Origin: Gluconobacter thailandicus F149-1 = NBRC 100600
GTDB taxonomy: Bacteria > Pseudomonadota > Alphaproteobacteria > Acetobacterales > Acetobacteraceae
NCBI RefSeq assembly: GCF_000964465.1
Contig: NZ_BANH01000002.1
Coordinates: forward strand, 52,596-116,595
Length of the DNA: 64,000 nt
Direction of reading: 5' to 3'
Positions 7,712-17,739 of the stretch are shown here, one piece after another. The position numbers and the translations under genes are program-made. The notes beneath the pieces were generated by a model, which searched no databases, was not told the DNA's origin, and saw nothing but the letters and a program-made list of their open reading frames with translations. Positions within the stretch are counted from its first letter, which is position 1; each line of letters begins with the position of its first letter.

Positions 7712-9229
7712 ATGACGACATCCGGCCAGAACACACCTCCCAAGACCACACCTGCTCTTGCCCGTATCCAGAGCTTTGCCTTTTCAGGCATCGAAGCTGT
7801 TCCAGTCACGGTCGAGGTTCAGGTTTCTACCGGTTTGCCCGCGTTTCTAGTCGTTGGCATGGCGGATAAATCCGTTGGGGAAGCGCGCGAACGCGTTCGC
7901 GCTGCTCTGACCGCTATGGGTCTGGCGCTTCCACCCAAACGTATTCTGGTCAATCTTGTCCCTGCTGACCTCATCAAGGAAGGCGCACATTTTGACCTTC
8001 CAATAGCTTTGGGTCTGCTGGTGGCAATGGGCATTCTGCCTTTCGAGACCGTGTCTGCTTATGCCGCAGTTGGCGAGCTTTCTCTGGATGGGCGCGTCAA
8101 TCCGATCAACGGCGTTCTGTCTGCGGCTCTGGGCGCAGCAACGCAGGGCTTAGGCCTGATCTGTCCGTCGCTTCAGGGCACGGAAGCGCGATGGGGCAAT
8201 CCCGATCATGACATTCTGGCCCCAGAAACACTGCTGTCGCTCGTTTCCCACTTTCGAGGTGAACAGGTTCTGACACCTGTTCCGCCAGCGCAGGGCTACA
8301 CGCCTGATTACGGACCGGACCTCGCAGACGTCAAAGGTATGGCGCTGGGCCGGCGCGCTCTGGAGATCGCCGCAGCCGGTGGACATTCCGTGCTCATGAG
8401 CGGCCCGCCCGGCGCAGGAAAATCCATGTTGGCGTGTCGTCTGCCCAGTATTCTGCCCGATCTCACGACTGAGGAAATGCTGGAGACAAGTCGTATCCAT
8501 AGTGTCTCTGGTCTTCTGAAAGAGGGGCGCCTGACGGTTCGACCGCCTTACCGTGCCCCACATCATAGTGCGAGCCTTCCCGCCATGGTCGGCGGGGGTG
8601 CGAAAGCGAGGCCCGGCGAAGTCAGTCTGGCGCATAACGGGGTGCTGTTCCTTGATGAACTGCCCGAGTTTTCACGATCCTGCCTGGAAGCGCTGCGTCA
8701 GCCTATTGAGACAGGGTCTATATCCATTGCACGTGCCGCCCAGCACACGACTTACCCGGCCCGTTTCCAATTCATTGCCGCAATGAACCCTTGCCGCTGT
8801 GGTTATCTGGGAGACCCGGAACGCAGTTGCCGCAAAGCGCCCCGCTGTGGCGAGGATTACAGTGCAAAAATCTCAGGCCCGATGCTCGATCGCATGGATA
8901 TCTGCGTGCAGATTGAGCCGCTTTCTCCTGTCGAAATCAGCCGGGCACCGCGAGGTGAGGACAGTGCCACAGTCCGCGCTCGTGTTGAAAAAGCGCGCGA
9001 ACGTCAAATCGCGCGACAAGGCACGTGCAATGCACAAACCTCCCCAGACCTGTTCATTATGGATGATGATGCCCGTTCTCTTGCCGAACAGGCTGCCGAG
9101 AAAATGCGCCTCTCCAACCGTGGACTGACACGCCTGATGCGTGTCTCCCGAACCATTGCTGATCTGGAAGGCACACAGCAGATCCAGCGTCATCATGTTA
9201 CCGAAGCCTTAGGCTTTCGGCGGCGGTAA
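7712..9229 (+). CDS. comM: YifB/ComM-family Mg-chelatase-like AAA ATPase
   Basis: 505 residues from ATG 7712 (506 in E. coli ComM); an upstream in-frame ATG at 7688 would add 8. ComM is a hexameric helicase that promotes branch migration during natural transformation; in non-competent species its role is unclear. Seen: N-terminal Lon-protease-like fold (ILVNLVPADLIKEGAHFDLPIALGLL), Walker A GPPGAGKSML near residue 233, Walker B GVLFLDELPEF, the Mg-chelatase signature FIAAMNPCRCGYLGD with its Cys pair, and the C-terminal SNRGLTRLMRVSRTIADL helix bundle. The 3' end overlaps the convergent small gene by 21 bp. Confidence 0.9.
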   Translation: MTTSGQNTPPKTTPALARIQSFAFSGIEAVPVTVEVQVSTGLPAFLVVGMADKSVGEARERVRAALTAMGLALPPKRILVNLVPADLIKEGAHFDLPIALGLLVAMGILPFETVSAYAAVGELSLDGRVNPINGVLSAALGAATQGLGLICPSLQGTEARWGNPDHDILAPETLLSLVSHFRGEQVLTPVPPAQGYTPDYGPDLADVKGMALGRRALEIAAAGGHSVLMSGPPGAGKSMLACRLPSILPDLTTEEMLETSRIHSVSGLLKEGRLTVRPPYRAPHHSASLPAMVGGGAKARPGEVSLAHNGVLFLDELPEFSRSCLEALRQPIETGSISIARAAQHTTYPARFQFIAAMNPCRCGYLGDPERSCRKAPRCGEDYSAKISGPMLDRMDICVQIEPLSPVEISRAPRGEDSATVRARVEKARERQIARQGTCNAQTSPDLFIMDDDARSLAEQAAEKMRLSNRGLTRLMRVSRTIADLEGTQQIQRHHVTEALGFRRR

Positions 9230-9418
9230 TCCGTTCTTGCGACGGCCCAGATCCCGAAAGGACGGGATCATAGCCACCATGATGAACAGCGTGATCCAGA
9301 AATTGATCTGATGGAACAAGGCCGTTCCGTACAGCCAGACACCATACAGCAGGGTCGCAGTCATGACGGCATAACCGACCACCATGACCCACCAGATGAT
9401 CCATTCCTTGCTTGGCAT
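9209..9418 (-). CDS. Small two-helix membrane protein of unknown function
   Basis: 69 residues with two predicted membrane helices (about residues 7-28 and 35-52) and a basic C-terminal tail (RDLGRRKNG). Its ATG overlaps the metC stop as TAATG, so it looks like the translationally coupled third gene of the sseA-metC operon. I do not recognise a family. The coupling and the clean hydrophobic pattern argue that it is real, although it overlaps the end of comM on the other strand by 21 bp. Confidence 0.6.
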   Translation of the reverse strand: MPSKEWIIWWVMVVGYAVMTATLLYGVWLYGTALFHQINFWITLFIMVAMIPSFRDLGRRKNGLPPPKA

Positions 9419-10635
9419 TACTGATCCACCCCAGCAAGACCATCCAGTCCACGTGCAAGATCAGCCTTGAGATCATCCACGCTTTCCAGACCGATATGCA
9501 GGCGAAAGGTTGCCGCCTTCGGGCCGCCTTCTCCCGTCACGCGACGGACATGCCCGGTCGTGGGAAGTACAAGACTTTCATAGCCTCCCCAGGAGGCTCC
9601 AATCCCGAACATGCTCAGACCGTCAATCATGCGCTCCGCAGCCGCGACACTGATGTCTGACTGAAGCTCGACGCCGAACAGGCCACATGCGCCTGTAAAA
9701 TCACGCTTCCAGATTTCGTGCCCCGGACAGTCTTCCAGAGCCGGATGCAGCACACGCGCCACTTCCGGACGTGTCTTCAGCCACTGGGCAATTTCAAGTG
9801 CCGAACGGGACTGGTGTGCAAGACGCACGCCCATGGTCCGAAGCCCTCGCAAGGTCAGCCAGCAATCATCCGGGCTGGCACACTGGCCAAGCTGGATGGA
9901 GGCATCGCGCAGGGTCTTCCAGTGCGTCTCATCATTGACGGTGATGGACCCGATAATGACATCCGAATGGCCGCCGGGATATTTCGTCAGGGCTTGAATC
10001 GAGACATCCACACCGTGCTCGAACGGCTGAAACACGCCGATCCCCCATGTATTATCAAGCAACAGCAGCGCTCCTGCATGATGCGCCACATCCGCCAGCA
10101 TCGGCACGTCCTGCACTTCAAACGTGTGACTGCCGGGACTCTCAGCAAAGATGATACGCGTTTCAGGTCGAAGCAGGGACTCAACCTCTGTCCGCGTCGC
10201 CATCGGAGCGTAGTACGTTGTCGTGACGCCCAGACGTTTGAGCATGGTGTCAGCAAAGCGACGTGTTGGCCCATAGACCGAGTCGGGCAGAAGCAGATGG
10301 TCACCCTGCCCCAGAAACGCCAGCAACGGCGTCGTACAGGCACTTAAACCGGAATTGACGACCTGAGTGTGTGTACCCCCCTCAATGGTCGATAGAAGAT
10401 TCTCAAGTTCATGCTGGATCGGCGTCCCCATCGCGCCGTAAACCGCCTTATGGGCGTGGCTGCGACCGTCCATCCGGTTCATGGATTCAAGGGTTGGGAA
10501 AAGGACCGTCGAACCGCGTGAGACTGGCAGGTTTACAAGCGTTCCGCTCTCTGTAGCCTCTGCACGTGCCGCTTGCACAAGTGTTGACGCCAAGCGGTTC
10601 CAGCCCGCGCTGACGCGTGTTTCCAGATCACTCAT
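9418..10635 (-). CDS. metC: Cystathionine beta-lyase (Cys/Met metabolism PLP enzyme)
   Basis: 405 residues of the gamma-family of PLP enzymes. Seen: the pyridine-stacking Tyr in SVYGPTRRFADT, the LLLLDNTWG strand with the PLP-N1 Asp, and the Schiff-base Lys in ALTKYPGGHSDVIIGS about residue 215. The ALTKYPGGHSD form and the overall pattern fit MetC, which cleaves cystathionine to homocysteine, pyruvate and ammonia. Its ATG overlaps the sseA stop by 4 bp (ATGA), joining it to a sulfurtransferase and supporting a role in sulfur amino-acid turnover. A related gamma- or beta-lyase specificity cannot be excluded. Confidence 0.88.
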   Translation of the reverse strand: MSDLETRVSAGWNRLASTLVQAARAEATESGTLVNLPVSRGSTVLFPTLESMNRMDGRSHAHKAVYGAMGTPIQHELENLLSTIEGGTHTQVVNSGLSACTTPLLAFLGQGDHLLLPDSVYGPTRRFADTMLKRLGVTTTYYAPMATRTEVESLLRPETRIIFAESPGSHTFEVQDVPMLADVAHHAGALLLLDNTWGIGVFQPFEHGVDVSIQALTKYPGGHSDVIIGSITVNDETHWKTLRDASIQLGQCASPDDCWLTLRGLRTMGVRLAHQSRSALEIAQWLKTRPEVARVLHPALEDCPGHEIWKRDFTGACGLFGVELQSDISVAAAERMIDGLSMFGIGASWGGYESLVLPTTGHVRRVTGEGGPKAATFRLHIGLESVDDLKADLARGLDGLAGVDQ

Positions 10636-11465
10636 GCCTGTTCTCCCGTCACGATCGGCGCGTCGGGATCACTGCCCCATTCCGCCCAGGAACCATCATA
10701 AAGTGCTCCGTCCGGAAGGCCGGCAATGGCCAGCCCGGCCAGAAGCGTGGCCGCCGTCAGTCCTGACCCGCAGCTTGTAATAACCCGCCGCCCAGCGACC
10801 GGCACGAACAAGGAGCGAAGCGTTTCCTGGGGCAGGAAATGACCATGCTCATCGACAAGCCGCGTCCAGTCCATGCTGATGGCACCTGCCATATGGCCGC
10901 CGCGCACCCCCGGTCTTGGCTCAGGCACAGACGCCGTAAAGCGCCCATGGCTGCGAGCATCCAGTACGACTGTCTGAGCGGGCGCTTCCAGAATATCTCC
11001 GCTTCCTGCCAGCAGACCATACCGTGGGCGCGTTCTGTATCGAGCGGGCGATACCGGAGCGGGTTCACCATGCTCGACGGTGCCACCCGCTTCCTGCCAG
11101 GCCTTCAGTCCACCATCAAGAATTCTAACGGTCCGGTGCCCGAACAGGCGTGCCAGCCACCATCCCCGACAAGCCCCGACACTTCCCTTTCCGTCATAAA
11201 AAACGATCGGCGTATCCTCGGTCAGGCCTAGCTCGCCCATCAGTCGTGCGAACCGAGCAGCACCCGGCACGGTATGGGGCAAACTGCTTTCCGGATCGGC
11301 AAAGACATCAATATCGAATCGGCGTGCGCCGGGAATACGGGCCTCACGGAACGCAGCGTCCGGATTTCCGTTCTGACCGGGCAAGAGGACGCTGGCATCC
11401 AGCGAAACATACGCCGTAGTCCCTGCAAGGAGGTCCTGTGCGGCAAGAAGCGGTGAGTTCGTCAT
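10632..11465 (-). CDS. sseA: 3-mercaptopyruvate-type sulfurtransferase (tandem rhodanese)
   Basis: 277 residues with two rhodanese domains. The first is inactive (no Cys loop); the second carries the catalytic loop CGSGLTA near residue 232. CGSG(V/L)TA is the mercaptopyruvate sulfurtransferase signature, against CRKGVTA in thiosulfate-using rhodaneses. The frame stays open much further upstream, but the protein fold begins at MTNSPLLAAQDLL (ATG 11465), so I chose that start. First gene of sseA-metC-small membrane protein, divergent from the AI-2E permease. Confidence 0.88.
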   Translation of the reverse strand: MTNSPLLAAQDLLAGTTAYVSLDASVLLPGQNGNPDAAFREARIPGARRFDIDVFADPESSLPHTVPGAARFARLMGELGLTEDTPIVFYDGKGSVGACRGWWLARLFGHRTVRILDGGLKAWQEAGGTVEHGEPAPVSPARYRTRPRYGLLAGSGDILEAPAQTVVLDARSHGRFTASVPEPRPGVRGGHMAGAISMDWTRLVDEHGHFLPQETLRSLFVPVAGRRVITSCGSGLTAATLLAGLAIAGLPDGALYDGSWAEWGSDPDAPIVTGEQA

Positions 11466-11576
11466 TCCACTACCATAGGTCGAGGGATGCGCAGGAGGCC
11501 AGAGCGTGGCAGACTGTCCAGCCATGAACATGCAGGTCCCTGCCTTGAAGCCACTGATACGCTGGAAGTCTGCCCC

Positions 11577-12653
11577 ATGACAACCGAGCGGATCATTCTG
11601 GGCTTCGTCCTTGTCGGAATTGCCTATGGATGCGGCGTCATCCTCTGGCCGTTTCTTTCGGCCATCCTCTGGGCGGCTATCCTGACCTTTTCCAGCTGGC
11701 CAATCTACCGGTGGCTGAGACGCCATATCCGCCCATCTCTTGCGGCGCTGGCCATGATGATCCTCAGTGCGGTGACCATTATCGTGCCGCTGTCGGTTCT
11801 GACGTCGGCTGGCATCAGCGATATTCCGGAGACAATCGGCACTCTGGATACCCTGCTTCTCAAGGCAGGATCGGCTGGGCCGCCTCCGGCGTGGATGGCT
11901 CATATTCCGCTGGCAGGCCCTCATCTGGTCGAGTGGTGGCACCATCTGACCCATGATGTCGGTGCGGCTACAGAAATGCTGCGTCCCTATTTTGGCCAGA
12001 TCGCCCATTACACACTCGCCATTCTGATGAAGCTTGCCAGTGGTCTGGTGGAGCTTGTTATGGCGCTGTTCGTGGCTTTCTTCCTTTGGCTAAATGGCGA
12101 TTCCCTAGGTTTGACCATTACCGCCCTGATCGCCCGGATCGCTGGGCCTCGTGCCACACCACGCCTCATCAACGTCATCGGACGGACAATTCGCGGCACC
12201 GTTTATGGGGTACTGGGCACAGCGATTATTCAGGGCGTTCTGACAGGGATAGGCCTCATGATTGCAGGCGTTCCCTCACCGGTTCTCCTCGCAGGCATTG
12301 CAGCATTTGTGGCTGTCTTCCCGATTGGCGCCCCCCTGATCTGGATTCCGGCAGCGATCTGGCTCGGCATGACTCATCATGTGGGGCACGGCCTTTTCCT
12401 CGCCGCTTACGGGGTGATCGTTATTTCCGGAGCAGACCACCTGATCCGACCCATTTTCATTTCTCGTGGTGCTCAGTTGCCCTATCTGCTGACCGTGCTG
12501 GGCGTTCTGGGTGGCGTTGTCGCCTTTGGTGGGCTCGGCATCTTTCTGGGGCCGGTCCTACTGGCTGTCGGCTATACGCTTACGAGTGAATTCGCCGCTG
12601 GCCCTCATCGATCTGAACCGCGACATCTTTATATTTCGGAGTCTCCCAAGTGA
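11577..12653 (+). CDS. AI-2E transporter family (PerM/YdiK-type) membrane protein
   Basis: 358 residues with about seven to eight membrane helices. Typical family features: N-terminal paired helices (VILWPFLSAILWAAILTF), a hydrophilic loop, and the C-terminal signature DHLIRPIFISRG with VLGVLGGVVAFGGLGIFLGP. The family includes TqsA (AI-2 export) and Na+/H+ antiporters, so the substrate here is unknown. Start ATG 11577 has GGAAG 8 nt upstream; the open frame to 11487 overlaps the divergent promoter region. Its stop overlaps the next gene's GTG start (GTGA). A paralogue lies at 62504-63613. Confidence 0.85.
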   Translation: MTTERIILGFVLVGIAYGCGVILWPFLSAILWAAILTFSSWPIYRWLRRHIRPSLAALAMMILSAVTIIVPLSVLTSAGISDIPETIGTLDTLLLKAGSAGPPPAWMAHIPLAGPHLVEWWHHLTHDVGAATEMLRPYFGQIAHYTLAILMKLASGLVELVMALFVAFFLWLNGDSLGLTITALIARIAGPRATPRLINVIGRTIRGTVYGVLGTAIIQGVLTGIGLMIAGVPSPVLLAGIAAFVAVFPIGAPLIWIPAAIWLGMTHHVGHGLFLAAYGVIVISGADHLIRPIFISRGAQLPYLLTVLGVLGGVVAFGGLGIFLGPVLLAVGYTLTSEFAAGPHRSEPRHLYISESPK

Positions 12654-13276
12654 CAGTATCGCTTCTGTCCGGTTCGCCCTTTCGCATCCTGAGCTGGAAT
12701 CTCCTCCGATGGGACGGCGCATCACTGGAAGACGTTCTGACTGTTATCCGCTCAGAAGATCCGGATATTGTGCTGATGCAGGAAGCACAGGAACCTGTCG
12801 ACGTTCTGCCTGAAATTCTGGGCGGCTATTACGACCGCATTCCGCTTCCAGGTCGCCCTCATGGCACAGCATGCTGGAGCCGCCTGCCATTCACGCGACC
12901 ACCGTCCTTTTACCATTTGCCACGTGGGCTGGTCGTGAAGCGAACGGCCCAGATTATCGATTTCGGAAGTTTTTCGCTGGCCAATGTGCATCTGTCTCAT
13001 GGACAGATTCTCAACCGTCGGCAGCTTCGCAGTCTGACGACGAACATGCATCGGCGTGCTGTCATCATGGGAGACTTCAATCTGGTGGGACCGGTCATGT
13101 TGCCCGGATTCCATGATGTCGGTCCCAAGGAAAAAACCCATCGGATGCTGGATCGTCTTCCCTTGCGTCTGGACCGCTGCCTTGTGCGCGGCGTAAGCCG
13201 GCTTGAAGCCCGTGCACTCCCGCGTTTCGGCTCGGATCATCGCCCGATTTCCGTCACGCTACGGCTCAGCCCCTAA
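12650..13276 (+). CDS. Endonuclease/exonuclease/phosphatase-family protein
   Basis: 208 residues, short for the family but with all catalytic positions in order: SWNLL (Asn, residue 17), MQEAQ (metal-binding Glu, about 44), NVHLSH (His), GDFNLV (Asp/Asn, about 142) and the terminal SDHRPI (Asp-His pair, about 197). No signal peptide is seen. Members act on DNA, phosphoinositides or sphingolipids; substrate unknown. It starts with GTG overlapping the permease stop by 4 bp, so the two are co-translated. It converges on the cardiolipin synthase gene with only 3 bp between stops. Confidence 0.82.
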   Translation: MTVSLLSGSPFRILSWNLLRWDGASLEDVLTVIRSEDPDIVLMQEAQEPVDVLPEILGGYYDRIPLPGRPHGTACWSRLPFTRPPSFYHLPRGLVVKRTAQIIDFGSFSLANVHLSHGQILNRRQLRSLTTNMHRRAVIMGDFNLVGPVMLPGFHDVGPKEKTHRMLDRLPLRLDRCLVRGVSRLEARALPRFGSDHRPISVTLRLSP

Positions 13277-13279
13277 GCC

Positions 13280-14692
13280 TCACAGATAGGGCAGAAAAAG
13301 CCTGAGCGCCGCGTTGCGGATCTGGATCACATAGGGCGTCCGATCAATGTCATGATGGGTCAGCCGGTTCTTGCGATGTGTATCCATGAAGGCTGACAGG
13401 TCCCGAGCCACTTCGCGATCGTAAATCTCAAGGTTAATCTCGAAATTCAGGCGAAGGGAGCGTACGTCCAGATTGGTGCTGCCAACAAAACTCCACGCCT
13501 CATCCACGACCATCAGCTTGGAATGATTGAAAGGCGGATCAGCCATCCAGATCCGGCAGCCTGCATCCAGAAACGGTCGCAGATTGGCATCACGTGCGAA
13601 ATCTATGATCGCGTGGTTGCTGCTTTTTGGCACGACAATGTCGATTACAACCCCCCTTAAGGCCGCAAGATTAAGAGCCGATGAAAACCGGTCATCAGGT
13701 AGAAAATAGGGGGTCATGAGACGCACATGTTTCTTGGCCAGGGTAATGGCCTGCAACATGCCGTATTCAATCTTTTCAAGATCAGCATCTGGTCCGGACG
13801 TCACGATCCGCATGGGAATGTCCCCAACCGGAAGCGGCTCTGGAAGGTAAGGCTCGCCCTTCAGCTCTTCTCCGGTCGTAAATGACCAGTCCCATGCAAA
13901 AGCAACCGACAATTGATGCACGATCGGCCCACGAAGCTGGAAGTGCGTATCCGCGACGGGAAGTTTCGTGCGCAGGCGAAGCATGTTTTCCTCGCCAATG
14001 TTCAATCCACCCATGAAGCCAAGCCGGCCGTCCACAACCAGAATCTTGCGATGGTTCCGCAGATTGATGAACGGCATGCGCCAGGGCCAGACGGAGTGCA
14101 TGAACCGGGAACATTTGACGCCATTCCGCCGAAGTCGACGCTCTATCGCACAGCGGAAATATCCGCTCCCGATACCATCCACCAGAACACGGACTTCCAC
14201 ACCACGTCTGTGCGCATCGACAAGGACTTCGGCAAACTGTTCACCAATTCGGTCTGCCCGGAAAATATAGGAGCAGAGAATGACCGACGTTTTAGCCTGA
14301 CGGATAGCCTTGATCATGATGGGATAGGCATTGTCTCCATCATGAAGAACCGTAATGGAGTTTCCGCGCATCAGCGGACGCTCCGTGAGACGACCCAGCA
14401 TTTTTGCAAGAGGTGCGAGTTCCCCATCCATAACCTGCCGGTACTTGGCGAGAAGCTCCCTTCCTTCCCAGGAATGATGGTCGATCATTTTGCGCGCCCG
14501 GCGATGAACGCGATTGATGCCAAACATCAGGTAGAGGGCCGTTCCCAGAAATGGTCCGATCCAGCAGACACCAATCCACGCGGCACAGGCAGACGTGTTG
14601 CGTTTATAGCGCAGGGCGTGCAGCGTTACCAAAATGGGAAGCCCCCATCGCAGGAACGTCCCAATGAAATCCAGAACAGTCCAGTGCCTCAT
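13280..14692 (-). CDS. cls: Cardiolipin synthase (phospholipase D type)
   Basis: 470 residues. Two N-terminal membrane helices (about residues 7-25 and 36-58) are followed by two PLD half-sites: HRKILVVDGRLGFMGG (about 215) and HSKLMVVDEAWSFVGSTN (about 391), each with the H-x-K-x4-D catalytic triad. It condenses phosphatidylglycerol molecules to cardiolipin at the inner membrane. The length and two-helix N-terminus match ClsA. It stands alone on the minus strand. Confidence 0.93.
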   Translation of the reverse strand: MRHWTVLDFIGTFLRWGLPILVTLHALRYKRNTSACAAWIGVCWIGPFLGTALYLMFGINRVHRRARKMIDHHSWEGRELLAKYRQVMDGELAPLAKMLGRLTERPLMRGNSITVLHDGDNAYPIMIKAIRQAKTSVILCSYIFRADRIGEQFAEVLVDAHRRGVEVRVLVDGIGSGYFRCAIERRLRRNGVKCSRFMHSVWPWRMPFINLRNHRKILVVDGRLGFMGGLNIGEENMLRLRTKLPVADTHFQLRGPIVHQLSVAFAWDWSFTTGEELKGEPYLPEPLPVGDIPMRIVTSGPDADLEKIEYGMLQAITLAKKHVRLMTPYFLPDDRFSSALNLAALRGVVIDIVVPKSSNHAIIDFARDANLRPFLDAGCRIWMADPPFNHSKLMVVDEAWSFVGSTNLDVRSLRLNFEINLEIYDREVARDLSAFMDTHRKNRLTHHDIDRTPYVIQIRNAALRLFLPYL

Positions 14693-14807
14693 AAAACTCC
14701 CTGACGGACCGAGACTATCCCCTTCCCGTAAAGATGATGGATGCGTCCGCCTAATGTCTGGGCTACGCTAGAAAACCAACCCGGCATTTTCCGAGAGGAG
14801 CGACCCT

Positions 14808-15524
14808 GTGCAGCATCGTCCTCAGCTCTTCTATACGACGGAGCCAGCTCCCTGCCCGTACCTGCCTAATCGCATGGAACGCAAGGTGCTGACAGATCTT
14901 TCCGGTCCCAATGCCGCCTCTGTGCACGACCGTCTTTCACAGGCCGGGTTCAGGCGCAGCCATACGATCGCCTATGCGCCCGTCTGTATGGATTGCCGGG
15001 CCTGCAAGCCGATGCGTCTGCCTGTTGCCCGCTTCCAGCCATCGCGGACACAGCAACGAATCTGGAAGCGCCATCAGGACATCAAGGTCACCATTACAGC
15101 GCCGATCCCGACGCAGGAGCAGTTTGTTCTGTTCCAGGCCTATCAGGAAAGTCGCCACACGAACGGAGACATGGCCCACATGTCCTGGCAGGAATATGCT
15201 GATCTGATTTCAAGTACGCCGGTCGAGACCGTTGTCATGGAATTTCGCTCCACTACAGATCAACTGGTCTGCGTGTCTCTGGTGGACGTGATGTCTGACG
15301 GGCTCTCCGCCGTGTACACATTCTACGATACCAGCACGCCTGCTGACTCTTGGGGAACGTTCTCGATCCTGTGGCTGCGGCAGCTGGCCGAACAGCGCGG
15401 ATACCTTCACCTGTATCTTGGCTATTATGTGCCCGGCAGCCAGAAAATGGCTTACAAAGCCAAATTCCAGCCTGCCGAAATCTTTCAGGGTGGCCACTGG
15501 GGCCCCCTCACCATTCCCGGTTGA
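14808..15524 (+). CDS. bpt: Bpt/Ate-type aminoacyl-tRNA--protein transferase
   Basis: 238 residues. It carries CPYLPNRMERK at the N-terminus, the CMDCRACKPMRLPV Cys-rich motif (about residues 59-73) and the acetyltransferase-like core DGLSAVYTFYDT and LYLGYYVPGSQKMAYKAKF. Bpt transfers Leu from leucyl-tRNA to N-terminal Asp/Glu, marking proteins for ClpS-ClpAP; no clpS or clpA is in this window. The start is GTG 14808 with AGGAG 8 nt upstream. The gene ends 4 bp before the convergent parC stop. Confidence 0.92.
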   Translation: MQHRPQLFYTTEPAPCPYLPNRMERKVLTDLSGPNAASVHDRLSQAGFRRSHTIAYAPVCMDCRACKPMRLPVARFQPSRTQQRIWKRHQDIKVTITAPIPTQEQFVLFQAYQESRHTNGDMAHMSWQEYADLISSTPVETVVMEFRSTTDQLVCVSLVDVMSDGLSAVYTFYDTSTPADSWGTFSILWLRQLAEQRGYLHLYLGYYVPGSQKMAYKAKFQPAEIFQGGHWGPLTIPG

Positions 15525-15528
15525 CACC

Positions 15529-17739
15529 CTAGCTTGATTTTCGCAGCATCCACTGTGGTGCCGCGCGCCCCACGGCTCCACGACGTCCTTCCAGAGGTGC
15601 AAGATCCGCAGCCGCTCGAACGCGCTGTCCTTCCTGCCACAGAAGACCATTCTCAAGCGTGAAGACCCGAAGGTCACGCAGGGTACTGTCTCCCATCTTC
15701 TGAAGAGATACACCTGATCCACGGGTCATTTCAGGCACCTGCTCCATCGGGAAGATCAGGGCGCGCTTGTTATGCCCGAGCGCCAGAACATGCGTTCCAA
15801 CAGCAGGAATACAAGCGAAAATGCTCTCGCCGTCCTTGACGTTGAAGACCTGCTTGCCCGTCCGCTTCTCTGCCACAATCCCGGCTTCCGTCACGATCAT
15901 GCCACGGCCACTTTCGGACGCGATCAGGCGCTTACCATCTTCCGTGACCGGGAACATCGCAACGACGCGCTCTTCCTGAGCAATGTCCACAAGGGTCCGG
16001 ACAGGCTGACCAAATCCGCGGCCTCGTGGCAAGTCGGCAGCCTTGAGGGTAAAGGCCTTGCCCCCGCTGGCAATCAGGCAGACACGCTCCGTGCTCTGAC
16101 ATTCCGTCATGAGACCGGCCTCATCTCCTTCCTTGAAGCGATGCCCCTGTGGATCAAGACCATGACCCTTCATGGCCCTGATCCAGCCCTCGCGGGACAG
16201 CAGGATCGTCAATGGTTCTCGATCAACTTCCAACGCTGCGGAGATGTCGATAGCTTTGGGGGGCTGGGCAATCTGCGTCCGTCGATCACCCAACGCGCCA
16301 CTTCCGAACTTTTTGATCGTCGCATCCAGATCCTTGCCAATCCGGGTCCAGCGACGCTTTTCGGAGCCCAATAGCGTCTCAAGAGACTTCCGCTCATCCG
16401 CAAGAGCGTTGCGCTCCTTGCGGATTTCCATTTCTTCCAGTCTGCGGAGAGACCGCAGACGCATGTTCAGAACAGCTTCGGCCTGAATGTCCGTCAAGCT
16501 GAATGTCTTCATCAGGCAGGACTTCGGTTCATCTTCTTCCCGGATGATCCGAATGACTTCATCCAGATTAAGATAGACCGCCAGAAAACCATCCAGGATT
16601 TCCAGACGGCGCAGAACAGCTGCCAGACGATGGTTTGATCGACGAACCAGCACTTCATGAACATGCGCCAGCCAGGCCTGAATGACCTGTTTGATCGACA
16701 GGACATTCGGTACTCGGTCTCCATCCAGAACATTCATGTTCAGGCTAAACCGGCTCTCCAGTGCCGTGTTGCGGAACATCGTCTCCATCAGGACTTCAGG
16801 GTCACACCCCTTGGTCTTGGGTTCCAGCACGAGACGAATGTCCATCGTGCTTTCATCGCGAACATCGCCCAGCAAGGGCAGCTTACGCTGCTCCATCAAT
16901 TCGGCGATCTGCTCGATCAGACGGGACTTCTGAACCTGATAGGGAATTTCGGTGACAATGATGCACCATGTTCCGAAGCGACCCTGCTCCACTTCCCAGC
17001 GTGCGCGGGTCCGGAAACTGCCACGCCCGGTTTCATAGGAGCGGATAATCGAATCGCGATCCTCGACCAGAATCCCTCCCGTAGGAAAATCCGGGCCAGG
17101 AATGAACTCGACCAGTTCGGCAACTGTGGCGTCAGGCTTCTCAATCAGAAGCTTGGCTGCCCGGCAGATCTCACCAGCATTGTGCGGGGGAATACTCGTC
17201 GCCATGCCCACGGCAATACCCGCGGCACCATTGGCCAAAAGATTTGGGAACGTGCCCGGAAGAACAATAGGCTCATGGTCTTCATTATCGTAAGTCGGGC
17301 GGAAATCCACAGCATCATCGTTGATGCCATCCAGCAACGTCTGCGCAATTTCGGTCAGGCGACTTTCCGTATATCGCATCGCGGCTGCGCCATCGCCGTC
17401 GATGGAGCCGAAATTGCCCTGCCCTTCGACGAGCGGATACCGGACGGCAAAATCCTGTGCCAGACGCACGAGCGCTTCGTAAACGGACGCATCACCATGA
17501 GGGTGAAACTTACCGATCACGTCACCGACGACACGTGCACACTTTTTAAACCCTGATGTGGGATCAAGGCGTAGCTGCTGCATTGCATAGAGGAGGCGGC
17601 GATGCACCGGCTTGAGACCATCACGCACATCCGGAAGGGACCGCGACATGATCGTCGACATCGCATACGCAATATATCGCTCGCTCAAAGCCTCCGCGAG
17701 CTTGGTATCCTCAATATGACCCGCCAGATCAACGCCCAT
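15529..17739 (-). CDS. parC: DNA topoisomerase IV subunit A
   Basis: 736 residues, typical of alphaproteobacterial ParC. The N-terminal breakage-reunion domain has [15 protein letters not shown], the quinolone-pocket helix [20 protein letters not shown] and the catalytic Tyr in [11 protein letters not shown] about residue 121. The C-terminal third has beta-pinwheel blades ([10 protein letters not shown] and [10 protein letters not shown]). With ParE it decatenates replicated chromosomes. The position aligned with Ser80 of E. coli ParC is Ala here (HPHGDAS instead of HPHGDSA). Its start overlaps the divergent lipoprotein gene by 24 bp. Confidence 0.95.
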   Translation of the reverse strand: MGVDLAGHIEDTKLAEALSERYIAYAMSTIMSRSLPDVRDGLKPVHRRLLYAMQQLRLDPTSGFKKCARVVGDVIGKFHPHGDASVYEALVRLAQDFAVRYPLVEGQGNFGSIDGDGAAAMRYTESRLTEIAQTLLDGINDDAVDFRPTYDNEDHEPIVLPGTFPNLLANGAAGIAVGMATSIPPHNAGEICRAAKLLIEKPDATVAELVEFIPGPDFPTGGILVEDRDSIIRSYETGRGSFRTRARWEVEQGRFGTWCIIVTEIPYQVQKSRLIEQIAELMEQRKLPLLGDVRDESTMDIRLVLEPKTKGCDPEVLMETMFRNTALESRFSLNMNVLDGDRVPNVLSIKQVIQAWLAHVHEVLVRRSNHRLAAVLRRLEILDGFLAVYLNLDEVIRIIREEDEPKSCLMKTFSLTDIQAEAVLNMRLRSLRRLEEMEIRKERNALADERKSLETLLGSEKRRWTRIGKDLDATIKKFGSGALGDRRTQIAQPPKAIDISAALEVDREPLTILLSREGWIRAMKGHGLDPQGHRFKEGDEAGLMTECQSTERVCLIASGGKAFTLKAADLPRGRGFGQPVRTLVDIAQEERVVAMFPVTEDGKRLIASESGRGMIVTEAGIVAEKRTGKQVFNVKDGESIFACIPAVGTHVLALGHNKRALIFPMEQVPEMTRGSGVSLQKMGDSTLRDLRVFTLENGLLWQEGQRVRAAADLAPLEGRRGAVGRAAPQWMLRKSS

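Noticed and set aside
11466..12008. Long N-terminal extension of the sulfurtransferase
   Set aside because: The extension has no family resemblance and covers the start of the divergent permease gene; the rhodanese fold begins at 11465.
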